In this document: positions 10,949 to 23,917 of the stretch, one piece after another
How the letters are laid out: every line of letters starts with the position of its first letter
Position numbering within the stretch: position 1 is the stretch's first letter
Assembly (NCBI GenBank): GCA_963693315.1
Contig: OY856186.1
Coordinates: 74,687,475-74,751,474 of the forward strand
Direction of reading: 5' to 3'
Length of the DNA stretch: 64,000 nucleotides
Source of the DNA: Diogma glabrata
Lineage: Eukaryota; Arthropoda; Insecta; Diptera; Cylindrotomidae
The notes under the pieces: model-generated
Databases searched by the model: none
The model's input: the letters and a program-made list of their open reading frames with translations, nothing else
What the model was told of the DNA's origin: nothing
Program-made: the position numbers and the translations under genes

Positions 10949-11579
10949 ATGCGTTCTTTGAATGTGTGACATTTTCTCTTACTAGTTTCTTCTACTTTTC
11001 AACCGCATTACGTAGATGCTTACATAGTTGTTCTTTGTATAATTGATTTATAACATTCGCTTTTACATTCAACATATATTAACTGTTATCACACTTAAAC
11101 TCCTTATGTAGTATTTTGTTGTCCATTTGTTATGATCGAGAGTGATACAAAGGGTCCAACTAAATAAAATACAAAGACTTTTTTTGATATTTTTTGTAAT
11201 GGCATATTAACGCTACGCTTTTTTTTACTTCACCACAATTTTAAACTGTGTGAAGTAATGCCAGCATTCGAGGAAAATTAAAATCTTGCATACCTCAAAT
11301 TTTGTTTTTTCTTTTGTTTTGGTCCATTCTCTATCTAAATAGCCAATTAAAATTTTGGTGTACGTCTGTGTGTGGGTGGGTGGGTGTGTGACATTCCTGC
11401 ATAGGATCTTGATTAAACTTTGGCAAATGATCCATGTTCACTTGAAAATGGAAGATCTGGTTTCATTTCAAATATGGACAAAATCACGGGGGGTCACCCG
11501 AACACCTCTAAGTTTAAATCTAAAATAACTTCTAATCCCACCTTATGAAATTATGGAAATTTGGTATATAAGGTTTTAG
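10949..11579. other. Unique sequence with short GT-rich tract
   Basis: No gene recognised. A GTGTGTGGGTGGGTGG tract lies near 11369-11386. Confidence 0.5.
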
Positions 11580-12690
11580 TATTGTTTCCAATATTTCTGC
11601 ATACCAACTTCCGGTTTGTCACTTTCGGCTAAAAAGTTTTTTTTCAAGTGATTATCCCTACTGTAGCCTACAATTACCGATCGATTTTCATGAAACGTTG
11701 AAAAAAGCTTTCAACTAACATGAGAAAGATTTTATTAGCTTTTGCAGTACATTGGATATAGGGTTGGGGATCCACCATACAACAGGTGGTTCTTTCCACT
11801 ATGTTTTTGATGTTTGTTGGGAGCATACAACATTCGTTCGAGAATGAATTTTGATGACACTTTGGAAAAAGAGGTAAATGGCAAGGAACTGATTAGTTTT
11901 TGAGCGATCGTGAACAAAGTGGTGAGGGTCCCCCGAGTATCTGTATTTTTAAACCTCAACAACATCTGTACCTGATAATCGACTTGGATGTACATAAGCA
12001 TTTAGTACGGTTCACAACAGTTCTGCATTCCAACTTCCGGTTAAAAATTTTTTTTTGTAATTTTTTGAAGTTTTTTCTGTGTGTTTATGCACCTTACAGC
12101 CTACAATAATGAAGTGATTATGATAAAACTTATGAAAAATTTTCAAGTGTGTAAGAAGATACTTATAATCTTTTGGGACACATTGACCAAAGTGGTGGGG
12201 GTCTACCATACAAATGCTGACTTTTCACACTTTGTTTTTAAAGTTTGTTGGGAGCATACAGACTTCATTCATTAATCAATTTTAATGAACCGAAAAAAAG
12301 ATGGAGACTTAAATGACAAGAAACTGATCAGTTTTTGGACAATATTGGCATAAGTGGCGGGGGGCCTTCCAAACACCTCTTGATTGTGTCACCATTTTTC
12401 AATGTTTCTTGGGAGCTTACAACATTCGTTCGTAAATGAATTTTGATGACATCTTGGAAAAATGTGCAAACCTGTATGGCAAGGAGTTGATTAGTTTTTG
12501 ATCGATAGTGAGCAAAGTTGTGTGGGGTCGCCGAGCAATTATTTTTTTGAAAACTCAATAGCACCTGTACCTGATAATCGAATTAGATGAAACTTGGTAT
12601 GTAAGCATTTAGTACGGTTCACAACAGTTCTGCATTCCAACTTACGGTTTATCATTTCCGGTTAGCATTTCTTTTTTACTTTTTCTCGTA
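11580..12690. repeat. Degenerate tandem repeat, about 430-bp unit
   Basis: Several marker strings recur in order. CTGCATNCCAACTTCCGGTT is at about 11601, 12023 and 12632 (one base changed). CAGCCTACAAT is at 11663 and 12096. TTGGGAGCATACA is at about 11808, 12248 and, as TTGGGAGCTTACA, 12409. GGTTCACAACAG is at about 12010 and 12614. Units are of uneven length (roughly 160-430 bp), so the array has suffered deletions. The ORFs in it have no recognisable domain. Confidence 0.75.
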
Positions 12691-15657
12691 CAACAGAATT
12701 TATGTTTGTTGGGATACAACTGCATTCTTTAATATTTTTATAATTAGAGCTACGCGAAATCAATAACATTGGTTAGCCTTTAATTAAAGAATTTGTTGGA
12801 TTTTAGCTCACTATATATCCAGAACACTATGTTTCCAGAGCTGTGGTGAAGTCAGCGTCGCAATATTTTTTTTTGTAAATTATTTTCTTTGAAATAAAAT
12901 CAGTAGCAGTTGGCACATTCAAACGCAAAAAAAATGTCAGAACCTGTATTTGAAGTTGTGGGATATGCGGAGACTGTGGTATGAAGTTAGAAGAATGGAA
13001 GAAGTTGGAGTGGGTTAAAAACAATTAACTTTTATGGCTATTTTATAAATTTTTCCTGCTAAAATGACGTATTAAAAGGTTCAGATAGTGAGAGTTGTGG
13101 TACGGCATTCAAATTTTTTCCAAGACATGGATAAAATTCTACGCATGCGGCTAGTTTATTGTTTCCTTGTTTAAATTTTCTTGTCACGGAGGTTGGTCGA
13201 CAGAATTCAAACCCACATGAACTAGCCAATGGTGAAGATAGTGTTACATGTTCCACTATCCACCAGATCTATTACTATACGTCTTTTTGATTGATATACT
13301 CGAGGAAATCAAATATATAAAAATAATATTAACTTACGCTGAATTCACAAAAAAGAATGATGGCAAAAGGAAAACGGAACGTAATTGTGGCAGGCAGAGA
13401 CGCTTCAAGCAGTATTAAATGTAAACGAGAGAGTTTCCTTTTCAAAATGAGGAATAATAACTCGATACACCCAAGAAGAAAGTGCAATACCACCTAGGGA
13501 AATACCATAATGACTGCCATTTTGGTAGAGAAAGTGGGTGAGAAAAAAGTCAAACAAGCTTCTGCCCATAATTGCAATGGCACTGTTAATATACAAGAAA
13601 ACTTATTTACGTTTATCTTCAACCCGATTTAATGGAGGCAGGAGGAAAAACGGGCATGATCAAATTGAATGTTTTCCACGTCATAACAATGTCAGCTGTG
13701 CCGGATAGGACATTTACCATAAAACAATTCATGCTCACGCTGACGCAATAAACCTGGATAAACAAAACAATGGTGAGAGACATTGCAAATAGTGAGTGGA
13801 GGGTAGTATGGAGTATTAATGCATTCACACCTAGAACGAAACTTTTTATCACGAAACGAAACGAACTACTTTTTGCCTCTCTGATATGTTTTTCAGGGAT
13901 TTGGTGATCATAACAATTAATACTCACTCGGTTAAACTTATTCATAAGAGACAAGGTATGTACAGTGCACATACGGGTACTGAGGTTGGAGTAACATGGA
14001 AAAGTATTATCTGATTATTAGGTATGTTCTTAGCAAATGTTCTTAGTAAAAAAAGGAGCTGTTCAAACACATACCAAAGAGCTGAGATTCTGTTAAAATA
14101 TTTCCTAAAATAAAACTTAAGCGTTTTTGATGTTAAATTCACACTCACTTCTGCTACAAAAATAAAACAGGAGACGTTAGGCGTGTTTTTGGAGAAACTT
14201 TGAAATAACTTTTTGTAACAGATTGTAACAGTTATAGGAACAATTGATCCTCTAACGTGCTGGAACAAGCTGCAGTAAACGTAATTCTTACTATTTCCAA
14301 AAAATATGAATCGAATATCTAATTTCTAGAGTGAAAAAGTAAAATTATGCCGTTTGGCAAAGCATAAGTTTGTCGAAATTATGTACTGTATTACGGAATT
14401 TCTTTAAAAAAGCTAAACAATTCGAAATTTCAGCAGACTACATGAAGGTGTTAATAACAAGCAAGAAAAAAATGGGAGGCTAAGAAATGTAGTCCTAAAA
14501 ACATCTGCATACCATCGCGGGGCAAGAAGTTAACCCTAGAATACACATCCTAGACCAGGAAGCCTACTGAAGACATCAAAAGTAAGCTATCGTTCTATCA
14601 TAGGATATCCACAGTACGGAGACTTAAGTCCCATGTGGCAACTAGTGGTAGTTGAAATTCTAGCTATTAAGTAGTCAGAGCATTAGATACCTTGCGTACG
14701 GTGATGACGTCGTCACTTAAGATACTGTAAGTAATATAACGATAAGTTTTATTAAATTTTTACGAACTTTTTTGAAATCATTCAAGACTCTGAACCAGGT
14801 CCATAACACATGTCTAATACAAGCAATCCTTTTGAAGCTAGTTTAATATTTTGGAACACTTATAATTCAGTGATTGAGTCCAAAAGCTTTATGTTCTAGT
14901 CCTTAATCAAATTTTTAAATCAATCCATTTATTTAAAATTTTTACTATCCGTGCTGAACCACCAATCAATAGACATGAGTTTTTTGGCTTATATGAACTC
15001 ATTATAAATCCAAAAGTCAAGAAATGCTAACATATGAGATTAAAATTTTAGAAATTTTATGAACAATATAACATTTGGTGTTTTTTAAACCGAAATCAAA
15101 CAACGTGCGAATAAATTTTTATATGTTCACTGTTTTTATAAAAATTATTAAAACTCACTCAAAAATTTGAACGTAATTAATTGTCATAATTAACACCACA
15201 TAAAGAATTAAAATTAGTAAACGCAAAAAAAAATTAGCAAAATATTTTATTATTATTATTCTTTTTTTGTTTATCTTAAATTTTTTTAAAATTAAGATAA
15301 AACGATATAATGATATATACCAATATCATTTAGACAAATGAATTAATTTATTGTCGTTTTCAACCATCGAATGCATATTTTTTGTTGATATTTAAAACAC
15401 AAGAAAAAAAATAAAATTATCTAAATACAAGAAAACAAAATTTTAAGCAAAAACATTGGAATTAATTATTCCACTTAATGATTTTTAATATTCGAGTTTC
15501 TTGTGACTTTCCGCCAAATAACTTTTAGTGCCGTAAACATTGATTTTTTGTTTGCTTAATTTGTTATAGTTTTCAGAAAAAATTTGATCTTTATGGTAAA
15601 ATCTACTAAGTAGGAAGAGTAAGATTTGGTAATTTTTGCCTTTTTAAATGGAAAATA
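12691..15657. other. AT-rich unique sequence, no gene recognised
   Basis: Several 60-117-residue open frames on the minus strand between 12827 and 14268 show no motif, no splice-linked continuity and no family resemblance that I can see. The rest is low-complexity AT sequence. Confidence 0.5.
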
Positions 15658-15662
15658 ATTTT
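15658..15662. repeat. Candidate target-site duplication, left (ATTTT)
   Basis: ATTTT directly before the left LTR is matched by ATTTT at 25085-25089 directly after the right LTR. Five bp is a usual size for Ty3/Gypsy insertion. Low complexity limits the certainty. Confidence 0.6.
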
Positions 15663-16782
15663 ATTGCGCAGGCCCTGATACGGAGCCAGTTATTGCGAGT
15701 GCCACTGTAGGTGGCTTGGACTTTTATACACAATTTTGTTACTTCAAGAAAAAAATAAAAATATAACTAACCTACGGATTGTAACGATCACCCTCACACA
15801 AATCTGAATTTAGGAATCTCTTAAAATACTTATTCCTAATCTGACATTTCAATAGTTAAACTTCGGAATTAATTAATAATATATATATATATAAAAACAA
15901 ATAAACTTATCTTCTATGTAATCGATGTGATGCCTTCTATCCTTTCCAGATTGCCTTCGTTGTTTTCTTTCCATTCACCAGCAAAAAATCCATTTGGAAA
16001 TATAGCTTTTAATTCACTTAACATATGTGAAAAAAACCAGACTTAATTTTGTTAAATTTCTTCGATAGTGAGAATTTTCATCAAACATCTTTTCTTTACC
16101 TTCCTTAAATAGTTTTATAGCTTGTTTACATTTTCTCATTAAATTATTTATAAAGATATTAAAATGTTCATTTGTGTGTAATATATACATTTGACCCTCA
16201 CATTTAGAATAAATCAAACGTAATCTTTGATATGTATCAATTTATTATTTTATTTTTAATTCCAGACACTTATAATTAAAAACACACTATTCAAACTTTC
16301 ATAAAACATTTTTGTGTTTAAATATAACATTACAAAAATTTGTTTTTGATATAATTATCAATGAACTTATTTTTTTCTAAACATGATTGCATGAACAAAC
16401 TTTGACTAGATGTCATCTTTTGATAAACTAAAACCGGAATGAATACTTTTTATATACAATTTTTAACATCGAAAAATAATGAAACAAATCAAAAAAATGT
16501 GATTTTTGTTTGACATCTTCTAATCAATCGTGTAATATTGAAAATTCAACAAAGATTAACAACGACAACGACATCTGTTCGCTAGAATTGGAAATAAAAT
16601 TGAGTACGTTCGTTTGCTTTTTATAGTATATTCAAAATTCAACCAGCAGCCAAGTTTTAGAAAATTTTAAAATTATTATTAATGTAAAAATGAACGGAAA
16701 CTAATGAAATACATTTCTATTGAATTGAAAACAAAGAGGAATTTGGTTTTATTATTGTTTTGCGATTATTGCGATCGTTACA
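15663..16782 (-). repeat. 3' LTR of Gypsy element
   Basis: 1120 bp. In the sense direction it starts TGTAACGATCGC and ends near GCCTGCGCAAT. It matches 23965-25084 at a constant offset of 8302. A chance 67-residue frame (16014-16217) occurs in both LTRs and is not evidence of a gene. Confidence 0.95.
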
Positions 16783-17106
16783 CCATGAATTCAAGGTAAA
16801 AATCAAGATTTCTACTCTTGAAATCACAAAAAAGTCGCCATCCCCTCCATGACAGAAAACCACCGAACTACTTCCACTTATTAAATTGTATCTGGGATCG
16901 AGATACCCACCGTCACTGGCGTCAAGACCGATGACCGGTTCCAACACTCATGAAGTCCTTAAGAACTTCACTGAGTATTGAGACCGACCATCCATCCGAA
17001 CTTCAGCACCATGGACACCCCGATACAACCAGTAAGTATGACCTGAAGATGTGAACCCCAGAGACGACAATCAGCCAGAGGAACAACCCTACCTAACGAA
17101 AAGACA
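16783..17106 (-). other. 3' untranslated part of Gypsy element
   Basis: Lies between the Gag-Pol stop and the 3' LTR. A small inverted repeat (AAGACATCA / TGATGTCTT) sits at the ORF end near 17100-17122. No second ORF is visible. Confidence 0.7.
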
Positions 17107-20100
17107 TCATTCCCTGATGTCTTTCGCGTGATGTACTCCAAGATTCTTACCGCTCATATCTATGCACTCATAAAGAACATTTCCAATCTTAGTCTTAATC
17201 ATTGCAGGTAAGAACTTTGGAGCCAATTTTGCCGAGAATTTCTTTGTAGCGTCACTCAAATGATGTTGCCGTACAAACACACGTTGTTGTGGTTGAAAAG
17301 TCCGTAGTTTAGATCGCAGGTTGTACTGATGTTGCGATTTTTTGAAGGCTGCTTTTAAATTTTGTTGAACCCGGTTCCTAAGCAGAGTCAAATGATCAGT
17401 GCGTTCCATTTCCTCACCAGCATCTTCACCAAGCTGGTGTAGTGATCTCAACAAATGGTAAGTATTTCCATCCGAGATTGGATGTTGACCAAACAATAAA
17501 TAGTACGGTGAGTACGTGGTAGCAGAATGTACTGCAGCCCGCAGTGCATATGCGATTTCACCAATTTGTGAATCCCACTTGGTGTGTTGACCTTTAATGA
17601 ACGCTCGGATTGCTGCTAGAACTGACCTATTGACCCGCTCTAACGCGTTACTTTGAGGACTATAGACACCGGTCCTAATGTGTTTAATGCCGAAATCTGA
17701 CAAAAGATTTTGAAAGTTCCTACTAGTGAACTGTTTGCCATTGTCACTCTGCAGAAACTCTGGTAGCCCATATGTAAGAAACACTTCATTCCTTAGAAAA
17801 GCATTCACCTTCGGTGAAGTTGCGTTTCTAAGTGGTTTCAGTAGTACAAACTTCGTAGCATGATCCAGAACTATCAATAACACCGTATTCCCAAGTGTAG
17901 AACGAGGGTACGGTCCCAAAAAATCTATATAGACTCTCTGCCATGGACGTGCTGTTTCGAATTGATATTGCATCGGAGGACGCAATATCTGATTCGTGGC
18001 TGTTGTTTGTTTACATGTGTCGCAGGACACAACATAGTTGTGTACCTGTGACGCCATGCCCGGCCAATAATAAAGACGTCGAAGTAATTCTAAAGTCTTT
18101 TTAACACCTCCATGAGCAGCAGTACTATCATCGTGATGTTTCTGAATCATGTTGGAAGTCATCGGTTTTGGTACCCAGAGTTTCCACACAGGAACATCGT
18201 TGGGTATTGCATCAGATCTTGGCTCAATACGTATGTATAGCTTATCATCCACGACTTTAACAGATGGAAAGTCCTTAGGAGATGATTGAACTTTAGCTAT
18301 CATATCCGTATATTCCTTGTGCCGATAACCTTCATTGTCGATTTTAATTTCACTGATGTGATGTACTAATGCTTCCGTCAATTCCTCGTGTGTATCGTCA
18401 TAAAGACGAGATAGAGCATCAGGGACTATATTTTGGATACCTTTTTGGTGGACAATTGTAAAATCCATATGTTGGAGTTTTAGGCTCCACCTAGCCAGAC
18501 GACCACTCAAGTCTTTCTGTGACATAAGCCACTTCAGACTTGAGTGATCACTCACAATTGTAAATCGGTGACCTTCAACATAGCCCCTGAATTTCTTCAC
18601 ACTCAGAATTGCCGCAAGACATTCAAGCTCAGAAACTGAGTAATTTCTCTGAGCTTTGTTAAGTTTCTTCGACATGAAGGCTATCGGACACTCTTGTCCG
18701 TCCTCGTCGATCTGATACAGTACACTACCTATCCCTGTCAGACTCGCATCGCATCTAATAAAAAACTCTTTATTATAATCAGGGTTAATTAATACCGGTG
18801 CTGTAGTCAGCAATCGTTTTAAATTTTCGAAAGCAGCTTGCGCTTCCAATGTCCATTTCAGTTTCCCCAAACTCTTCTTCAATAAATCTGTAATTGGTGA
18901 TACCACGCTTGCATAATTTGGTATGAAACGTTGGTACCAACCAGCCATTCCCAATAGACGTCGTATTTGTTTTACTGTAGATGGAGCTGGATACTCTGCT
19001 ACAGCTCTTACCTTGTCAGGGTCAGTTCGTAGACCATCTTCACCAACCAAAAATCCCAAGTATTTCACCTCTCTCAGAACAAATTTACTTTTCTTGAGGT
19101 TTATGGTTAACCCAGCCGCTCTTAACAATGAAGAGACTTTGGACAGCAATTCCATATGTTCCTGGAACGTGGAAGAGACTACCAATAAATCATCTAAATA
19201 AACAAAGACATTTTCGTGATATTGATGTGGTATCACTTTGTGCATTAGCCGACACATTGTCTGGGGAGCATTGCACAATCCAAAGGGCATAACCCGGAAT
19301 TGATACAATGGACGACCAGGCACTGTGAAGGCTGTCTTGTCTCTAGATGCTTCTGCCAGAGGAATCTGCCAGAAAGCATCTTTGAGATCAATACTTGAAA
19401 TGTACTTTGTGCTATTTAGACGACCTAGTAAGCCATCAATCAAGGGAAGTGGGTAAGCGTCCTTTTTAGTTAGTGAATTGACACGACGGCTATCAATACA
19501 TAATCTGTTTTTACCAGATTCTTTTTGTACCAGAACCACTGGCGAGCACCAAGAACTGTTACTCTCTTCGATCACGCCCATTTGAAGCATTCGGTCGAGT
19601 TCGGCATAAACCTTTAGTTGAACAGCCGGCGACGTGGGATAGTGCCTCTGTTTAACAGGTGCACTATCACCAACATCGATGACATGTTCAACTAAAGAAG
19701 TCTTTCCGAGTCCAGACAGTTCAAATGACGGGAAAGAATCCTTGATTATATCCAGTTCTCGTTGCTGGTCAGTGGTGAGGTTATGTATATTTAAATTTTG
19801 TGGCTCTGTACGAGTCAGTTCACTAACAAATGAAGGAACAATACCAAATTTCTCCCAGAAATCTATGCCCAGGTAGAGCTCTTCTCGTAAACCAGGGACT
19901 ATATGGAACCGCATTGGTTTAGTGGAGCCATTCACGGTTATTGGAATTTCAATGTAACCTAAAATTTTAGTTGCAGTACCATCCGCCGTACGAATACACG
20001 AAGTGTACTTACGGTAGGTTGTACCCGATGATTCCAATAATTCCAAGGAATTTCTTCCAAGTATTGTGATTGACGCTCCACTATCCAATAGTCCTGAAAT

Positions 20101-21327
20101 ATGTTTGTCCAAAATCTTTATTGTTAATCGCGGCCGAGGATCCTTTGTTTCTGAAAGGATAGATGAAATACAAGTTTTACGAAATAATTTCCTCATCCTC
20201 CAATATCTGATGTTACGTTCCAGACGTCTAAAATACGTTCGATGTAATGATGGGAAATTAAATGTATTCGATGATTTTATTTGGGTTTCGTTGGTGGTTG
20301 CCGATCGTCCTGCGTCGCTACATCTCTCGTCGCCTTCTTCGTGCTGTTGTTCGGGCTGTTTTGAATCCATCGTTTCAATATATCCATCTCGATCTAGTTC
20401 CACATCCACCTCATAATCATCCACCTGCTGTAGCTTGCTAATTCTTAAATTTGATGTTCTGGTCGGAACTGGTGTGGACCACAACCGTTCAAACTTCTGA
20501 CATAAAGTCCGAAGTTCATCAATTGAATGTATTGTTGCAGCTAGAGTAGCGTTTTGGAGCTCCACACTCAGTCCCTCCCGAGCAATTTCTAGCATTTCAC
20601 GGTCAGCAAATGGACGTGCTAAACGACGATTTAACGAACCAATCTCCACCAGATACTCGTACACGCTCTCCTTTGACTTTTGTTTGCGGTTCAGAAGAAC
20701 TCGCAAGATCGCCTTATCATCAGTGAGCGTACCGAAGGTTTGTAGGGGTCCCTCCCTTAACACTGGATAGGTCACCACCTCATATTCATGAGTTAAATTC
20801 AGATAGTATCTGTCGGCAGCTCCCTTGAGATACCGTGGAACGATAGACCTAAGGTCGTCCCAATTCACACGGTCCCTCCTGGCAGCCGCCTCCACTCTGT
20901 GAACAAACTCATGAACATCAGGAGAGTGACCATCTCCTGTGAAGGTTGGAACCCAATTTGAGTCATAACGACTCAAATTGTTCCCATGAACCCCTCGGTA
21001 CTCCACTGGTGCTAACGCTGGAGCCGCGTCACGCCATACCTGAGGAGGTTGGTTGTATGGTAGTGGTGCTGTAAGTGGAGCTTGTGGATATAATGGTGGT
21101 GGTTGTACCTGTGGTACTGATGGATAATTTAATGATAATTGCGGTTGTACTAATGCTGGACTATTGTGTATGTGTTCAGCTTGGAGTGATGGACCCAATT
21201 GTGGTATTGCAAAGTCCTCTGCCCAATTGTTCCCCCTGAAGTTCACACCCCGAACCAGACATTCGATCTGTAGTTCGGTGGGTTCCAACCCATAGAACGG
21301 ATGGTCAACGTCTAGTTGGTTTGACAT
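17107..21327 (-). CDS. gag-pol: Gag-Pol polyprotein of Ty3/Gypsy retrotransposon
   Basis: 1406 residues in one frame, with the ATG at 21327 in a good context (ATCAAAATGTCA). The N-terminal 100 residues are Pro/Gln-rich. A Gag-like helical region covers about 125-290 (WVPTFTGDG onward). The aspartic protease motif LLDSGAS has its Asp near 415. Reverse transcriptase spans about 560-770, with SIDLKDAFWQIPL (Asp near 647), MPFGLCNAPQT and YLDD at 710-713. RNase H spans about 850-975, with RCDAS (Asp 860), SELECLA and SDHSS (Asp 927). The integrase zinc-binding HHCC residues are near 1065, 1072, 1102 and 1105. The DDE residues are near D1135 (YIDF), D1195 (SDNG) and E1230. The C-terminal part has a GPY/F-like look, and there is no chromodomain. 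I see no CCHC zinc knuckle in Gag: the stretch before protease has only an isolated Cys, in KTCISS. All catalytic residues are present. Confidence 0.97.
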   Translation of the reverse strand: MSNQLDVDHPFYGLEPTELQIECLVRGVNFRGNNWAEDFAIPQLGPSLQAEHIHNSPALVQPQLSLNYPSVPQVQPPPLYPQAPLTAPLPYNQPPQVWRDAAPALAPVEYRGVHGNNLSRYDSNWVPTFTGDGHSPDVHEFVHRVEAAARRDRVNWDDLRSIVPRYLKGAADRYYLNLTHEYEVVTYPVLREGPLQTFGTLTDDKAILRVLLNRKQKSKESVYEYLVEIGSLNRRLARPFADREMLEIAREGLSVELQNATLAATIHSIDELRTLCQKFERLWSTPVPTRTSNLRISKLQQVDDYEVDVELDRDGYIETMDSKQPEQQHEEGDERCSDAGRSATTNETQIKSSNTFNFPSLHRTYFRRLERNIRYWRMRKLFRKTCISSILSETKDPRPRLTIKILDKHISGLLDSGASITILGRNSLELLESSGTTYRKYTSCIRTADGTATKILGYIEIPITVNGSTKPMRFHIVPGLREELYLGIDFWEKFGIVPSFVSELTRTEPQNLNIHNLTTDQQRELDIIKDSFPSFELSGLGKTSLVEHVIDVGDSAPVKQRHYPTSPAVQLKVYAELDRMLQMGVIEESNSSWCSPVVLVQKESGKNRLCIDSRRVNSLTKKDAYPLPLIDGLLGRLNSTKYISSIDLKDAFWQIPLAEASRDKTAFTVPGRPLYQFRVMPFGLCNAPQTMCRLMHKVIPHQYHENVFVYLDDLLVVSSTFQEHMELLSKVSSLLRAAGLTINLKKSKFVLREVKYLGFLVGEDGLRTDPDKVRAVAEYPAPSTVKQIRRLLGMAGWYQRFIPNYASVVSPITDLLKKSLGKLKWTLEAQAAFENLKRLLTTAPVLINPDYNKEFFIRCDASLTGIGSVLYQIDEDGQECPIAFMSKKLNKAQRNYSVSELECLAAILSVKKFRGYVEGHRFTIVSDHSSLKWLMSQKDLSGRLARWSLKLQHMDFTIVHQKGIQNIVPDALSRLYDDTHEELTEALVHHISEIKIDNEGYRHKEYTDMIAKVQSSPKDFPSVKVVDDKLYIRIEPRSDAIPNDVPVWKLWVPKPMTSNMIQKHHDDSTAAHGGVKKTLELLRRLYYWPGMASQVHNYVVSCDTCKQTTATNQILRPPMQYQFETARPWQRVYIDFLGPYPRSTLGNTVLLIVLDHATKFVLLKPLRNATSPKVNAFLRNEVFLTYGLPEFLQSDNGKQFTSRNFQNLLSDFGIKHIRTGVYSPQSNALERVNRSVLAAIRAFIKGQHTKWDSQIGEIAYALRAAVHSATTYSPYYLLFGQHPISDGNTYHLLRSLHQLGEDAGEEMERTDHLTLLRNRVQQNLKAAFKKSQHQYNLRSKLRTFQPQQRVFVRQHHLSDATKKFSAKLAPKFLPAMIKTKIGNVLYECIDMSGKNLGVHHAKDIRE

Positions 21328-23917
21328 TTTGATGGTAAAACCCGAAAAATTATGAACTCGCTGACAACAACACTAAAACCAATTCCCAACAACAAAAATG
21401 TAGCTAGTACGCTGTAAAAGTGAAAACAATGAAAAACGCAAAACGAAAAAAAACAACGAACGCCCCAAAAAAAATTTTGTAAAAACAAACTTGTAAAGGA
21501 ACAAAAAGGAAAGACCGCCGTCGTACCCAATCTTTGCTGAATCTTTTACAAAAGTTCCTAAAATATTGTATGTGTAAAAATATAATTTATTTATTTAATT
21601 TCAGATATACTGAAATATATATATATACCTAAAATTAGTTATTGACGATAGCACCCCTAAGAATATTTATTTATTTTTAAAAGAAAATTGAAAAATAAAA
21701 ATATTTAGAAGAATGTTTATTTATTGGATGCACCGTCCTAACTTTGAAATATTGATTTATTTTTTTAAAAAAAATAAAAAATATTTATTTATATCTTGAT
21801 GTATTGTGTAATTAAAAAAATTATTTATTTAGTTACCTAAAACTATTTAAATTACGAAAAAATTATTTATTTACCTAAAATTATTTTAATTAACGAAAAT
21901 TTAATTTATTTAATAAAAATTTTATTTATTTAATTTTTGAAAAATTTGTTTGATTTATTTTATTTTTATTTAATATCATAAGAGATTCCCAAAATCAAGA
22001 TTCGTCTGGAGACAATTTAAAAAGTAAGTATGGCTACAATATCCATATTGTTTAAATTTAAAATATCGCGTTCGCGAGCCCACTCCAACCATGCATGTGA
22101 GAACTGACTAGAAAAGCCCCTAACGACCAGATTCTACAGAACAGATTCTCCCCAACCTAATAAAACAATCACAACTGTCACGATTAGACACTAGGTCCAC
22201 TTCTACTGACCCAGTTGTGCTTGTTTACCCTAAAAATAAATTACAACTAAACCTAATGCGAACGTTGAAGAACGATCCCGAGCACCAGACTTCAAATCCT
22301 AAACTCTATGAAAAACTGATCTATTGAAAAGCTAAATGGAAAAGTGGAAAAGTTTTTGAATTTGTATGAGGTGAAGCCTCTGATCCTGAAAGCAAAGTAC
22401 AATTGGTTCTTCTCTTCATTACACCGAAGAAGCCTCTGAGCAAAGAATGGTACTACTGGTTTGCACCTAAGTACAAACACAGCACTACCACTCCTCGTCC
22501 CTGAGGACTTCCTCGCCGAATGAAGAGGAGAAACCAATGTTCTTCGATCGCATAACCCCGATGGCCATAGGCGATCTAAGAACGACATCAATGTTAAAGA
22601 GTGAAGCTCTATGGATGGCTTTTTAGGCCTACCGCTGAGAAAGGAGAATTTATACATTAACATAAAGTAAATAATACATAACTTATCCATAATCTAAATA
22701 ATTTCTTATTTAAAAATGCTAAATCGAAACATGAAATATATAATATGTGTTAATAAAGTTTTACATGAAATTAATTAAATTTAATCTTCAGACTAGATAA
22801 TAAATTAGTAATTTATATTATAAAAAAAATTACGATTATTTTAAATTTAAAACTAAGCTTACTAATTTTTAAGTTATTAATTCTAATATATTTGTTCAGG
22901 TCAAATTTTCATCGCTTTATTTATTGTATTCAAAACAAAAATAAATGTTAGCTAAAAATAATTATTTCTATATTTATCTTATTTTTTAAATTAATCGCAA
23001 TAAAAAATAATTTTAAAAATAGTGGTAACTAAAATGGACTCATACGAGATATGTATACGTACGTCAGCGGATCAATATGATGACAAATGTGGAGATATTG
23101 ATCTGGATCCGGCTCACTCTATAAAGCTAATGGGAATTAATTATTTTCAATTATACTTCTATAAACACAGACCAATAATACTTTGATAGTAGTGACGAAA
23201 GATTTAAACTTATATAAAATTGTCGAAAAACTGTTTGGTCAATGTTAACTTTTATTACGTTAATAACATCCTAAAACTCATAAAAACATGACTTAACCAC
23301 AAAAAAATTCTTTCGCCAAACGAATTATGTTGCAATAGGAAACCTACCTAGATTTTCAGGTTTGACATAAATTATTTTGTATATATATATGAGATACACA
23401 AAATAATTCATGTACAAATCATAAAATCTAATAAGGCGTACTGCAATAGGCCAAAAATGAACATTATATTAGCCAAAATAAAAATATTTCAACATTTCCG
23501 TATAAGTTCAAAAGTTTATAGAACTGTAATGAGACATGTTCTATTGACATCCACTCCATAGTGTGAATAATACACAAATCAATACCTCGAAATTGTAACT
23601 CACATTAAACCAATGACGAATATGGGGATCGCGTATGAGTGCATTGAAAAAAAGCTAGCTAAACATTTACTAAATCTAACCATAATCAAAAAAAACATAC
23701 AATTAATTTCATAATCCAAAAAATAAGTCAACAAAAAAACCAATACTGGTTTTACCCAAAAATTACAAAAATTTATAATAATATTATATGAATATCTTTG
23801 CCAAACCAAACCGGTTTGACAACCAACGCCTAAAACTGCGCCAAAAATATACAAAATCATTAATTATTTACTCATATAATTCAAATATAAAAAAAACCCT
23901 TACAAAGCCCCAGGTCT
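21328..23917 (-). other. Long 5' leader of Gypsy element
   Basis: About 2.6 kb between the primer site and the Gag start, unusually long for Gypsy. It has a TTTATTTA-rich zone at about 21570-21990 and a less AT-rich patch at about 22290-22640. That patch holds a 132-residue minus-strand frame (22292-22690) with no recognised domain. Whether the frame is translated cannot be judged from sequence alone. Confidence 0.6.
21570..21990. repeat. TTTATTTA-rich low-complexity tract
   Basis: Irregular runs of ATTTATTTA and poly(A/T) inside the Gypsy leader. No fixed unit length. Confidence 0.7.

Noticed and set aside
13619..14268. Minus-strand ORFs of 108 and 117 residues as exons
   Set aside because: They overlap in different frames, show no motif and no convincing shared splice structure.
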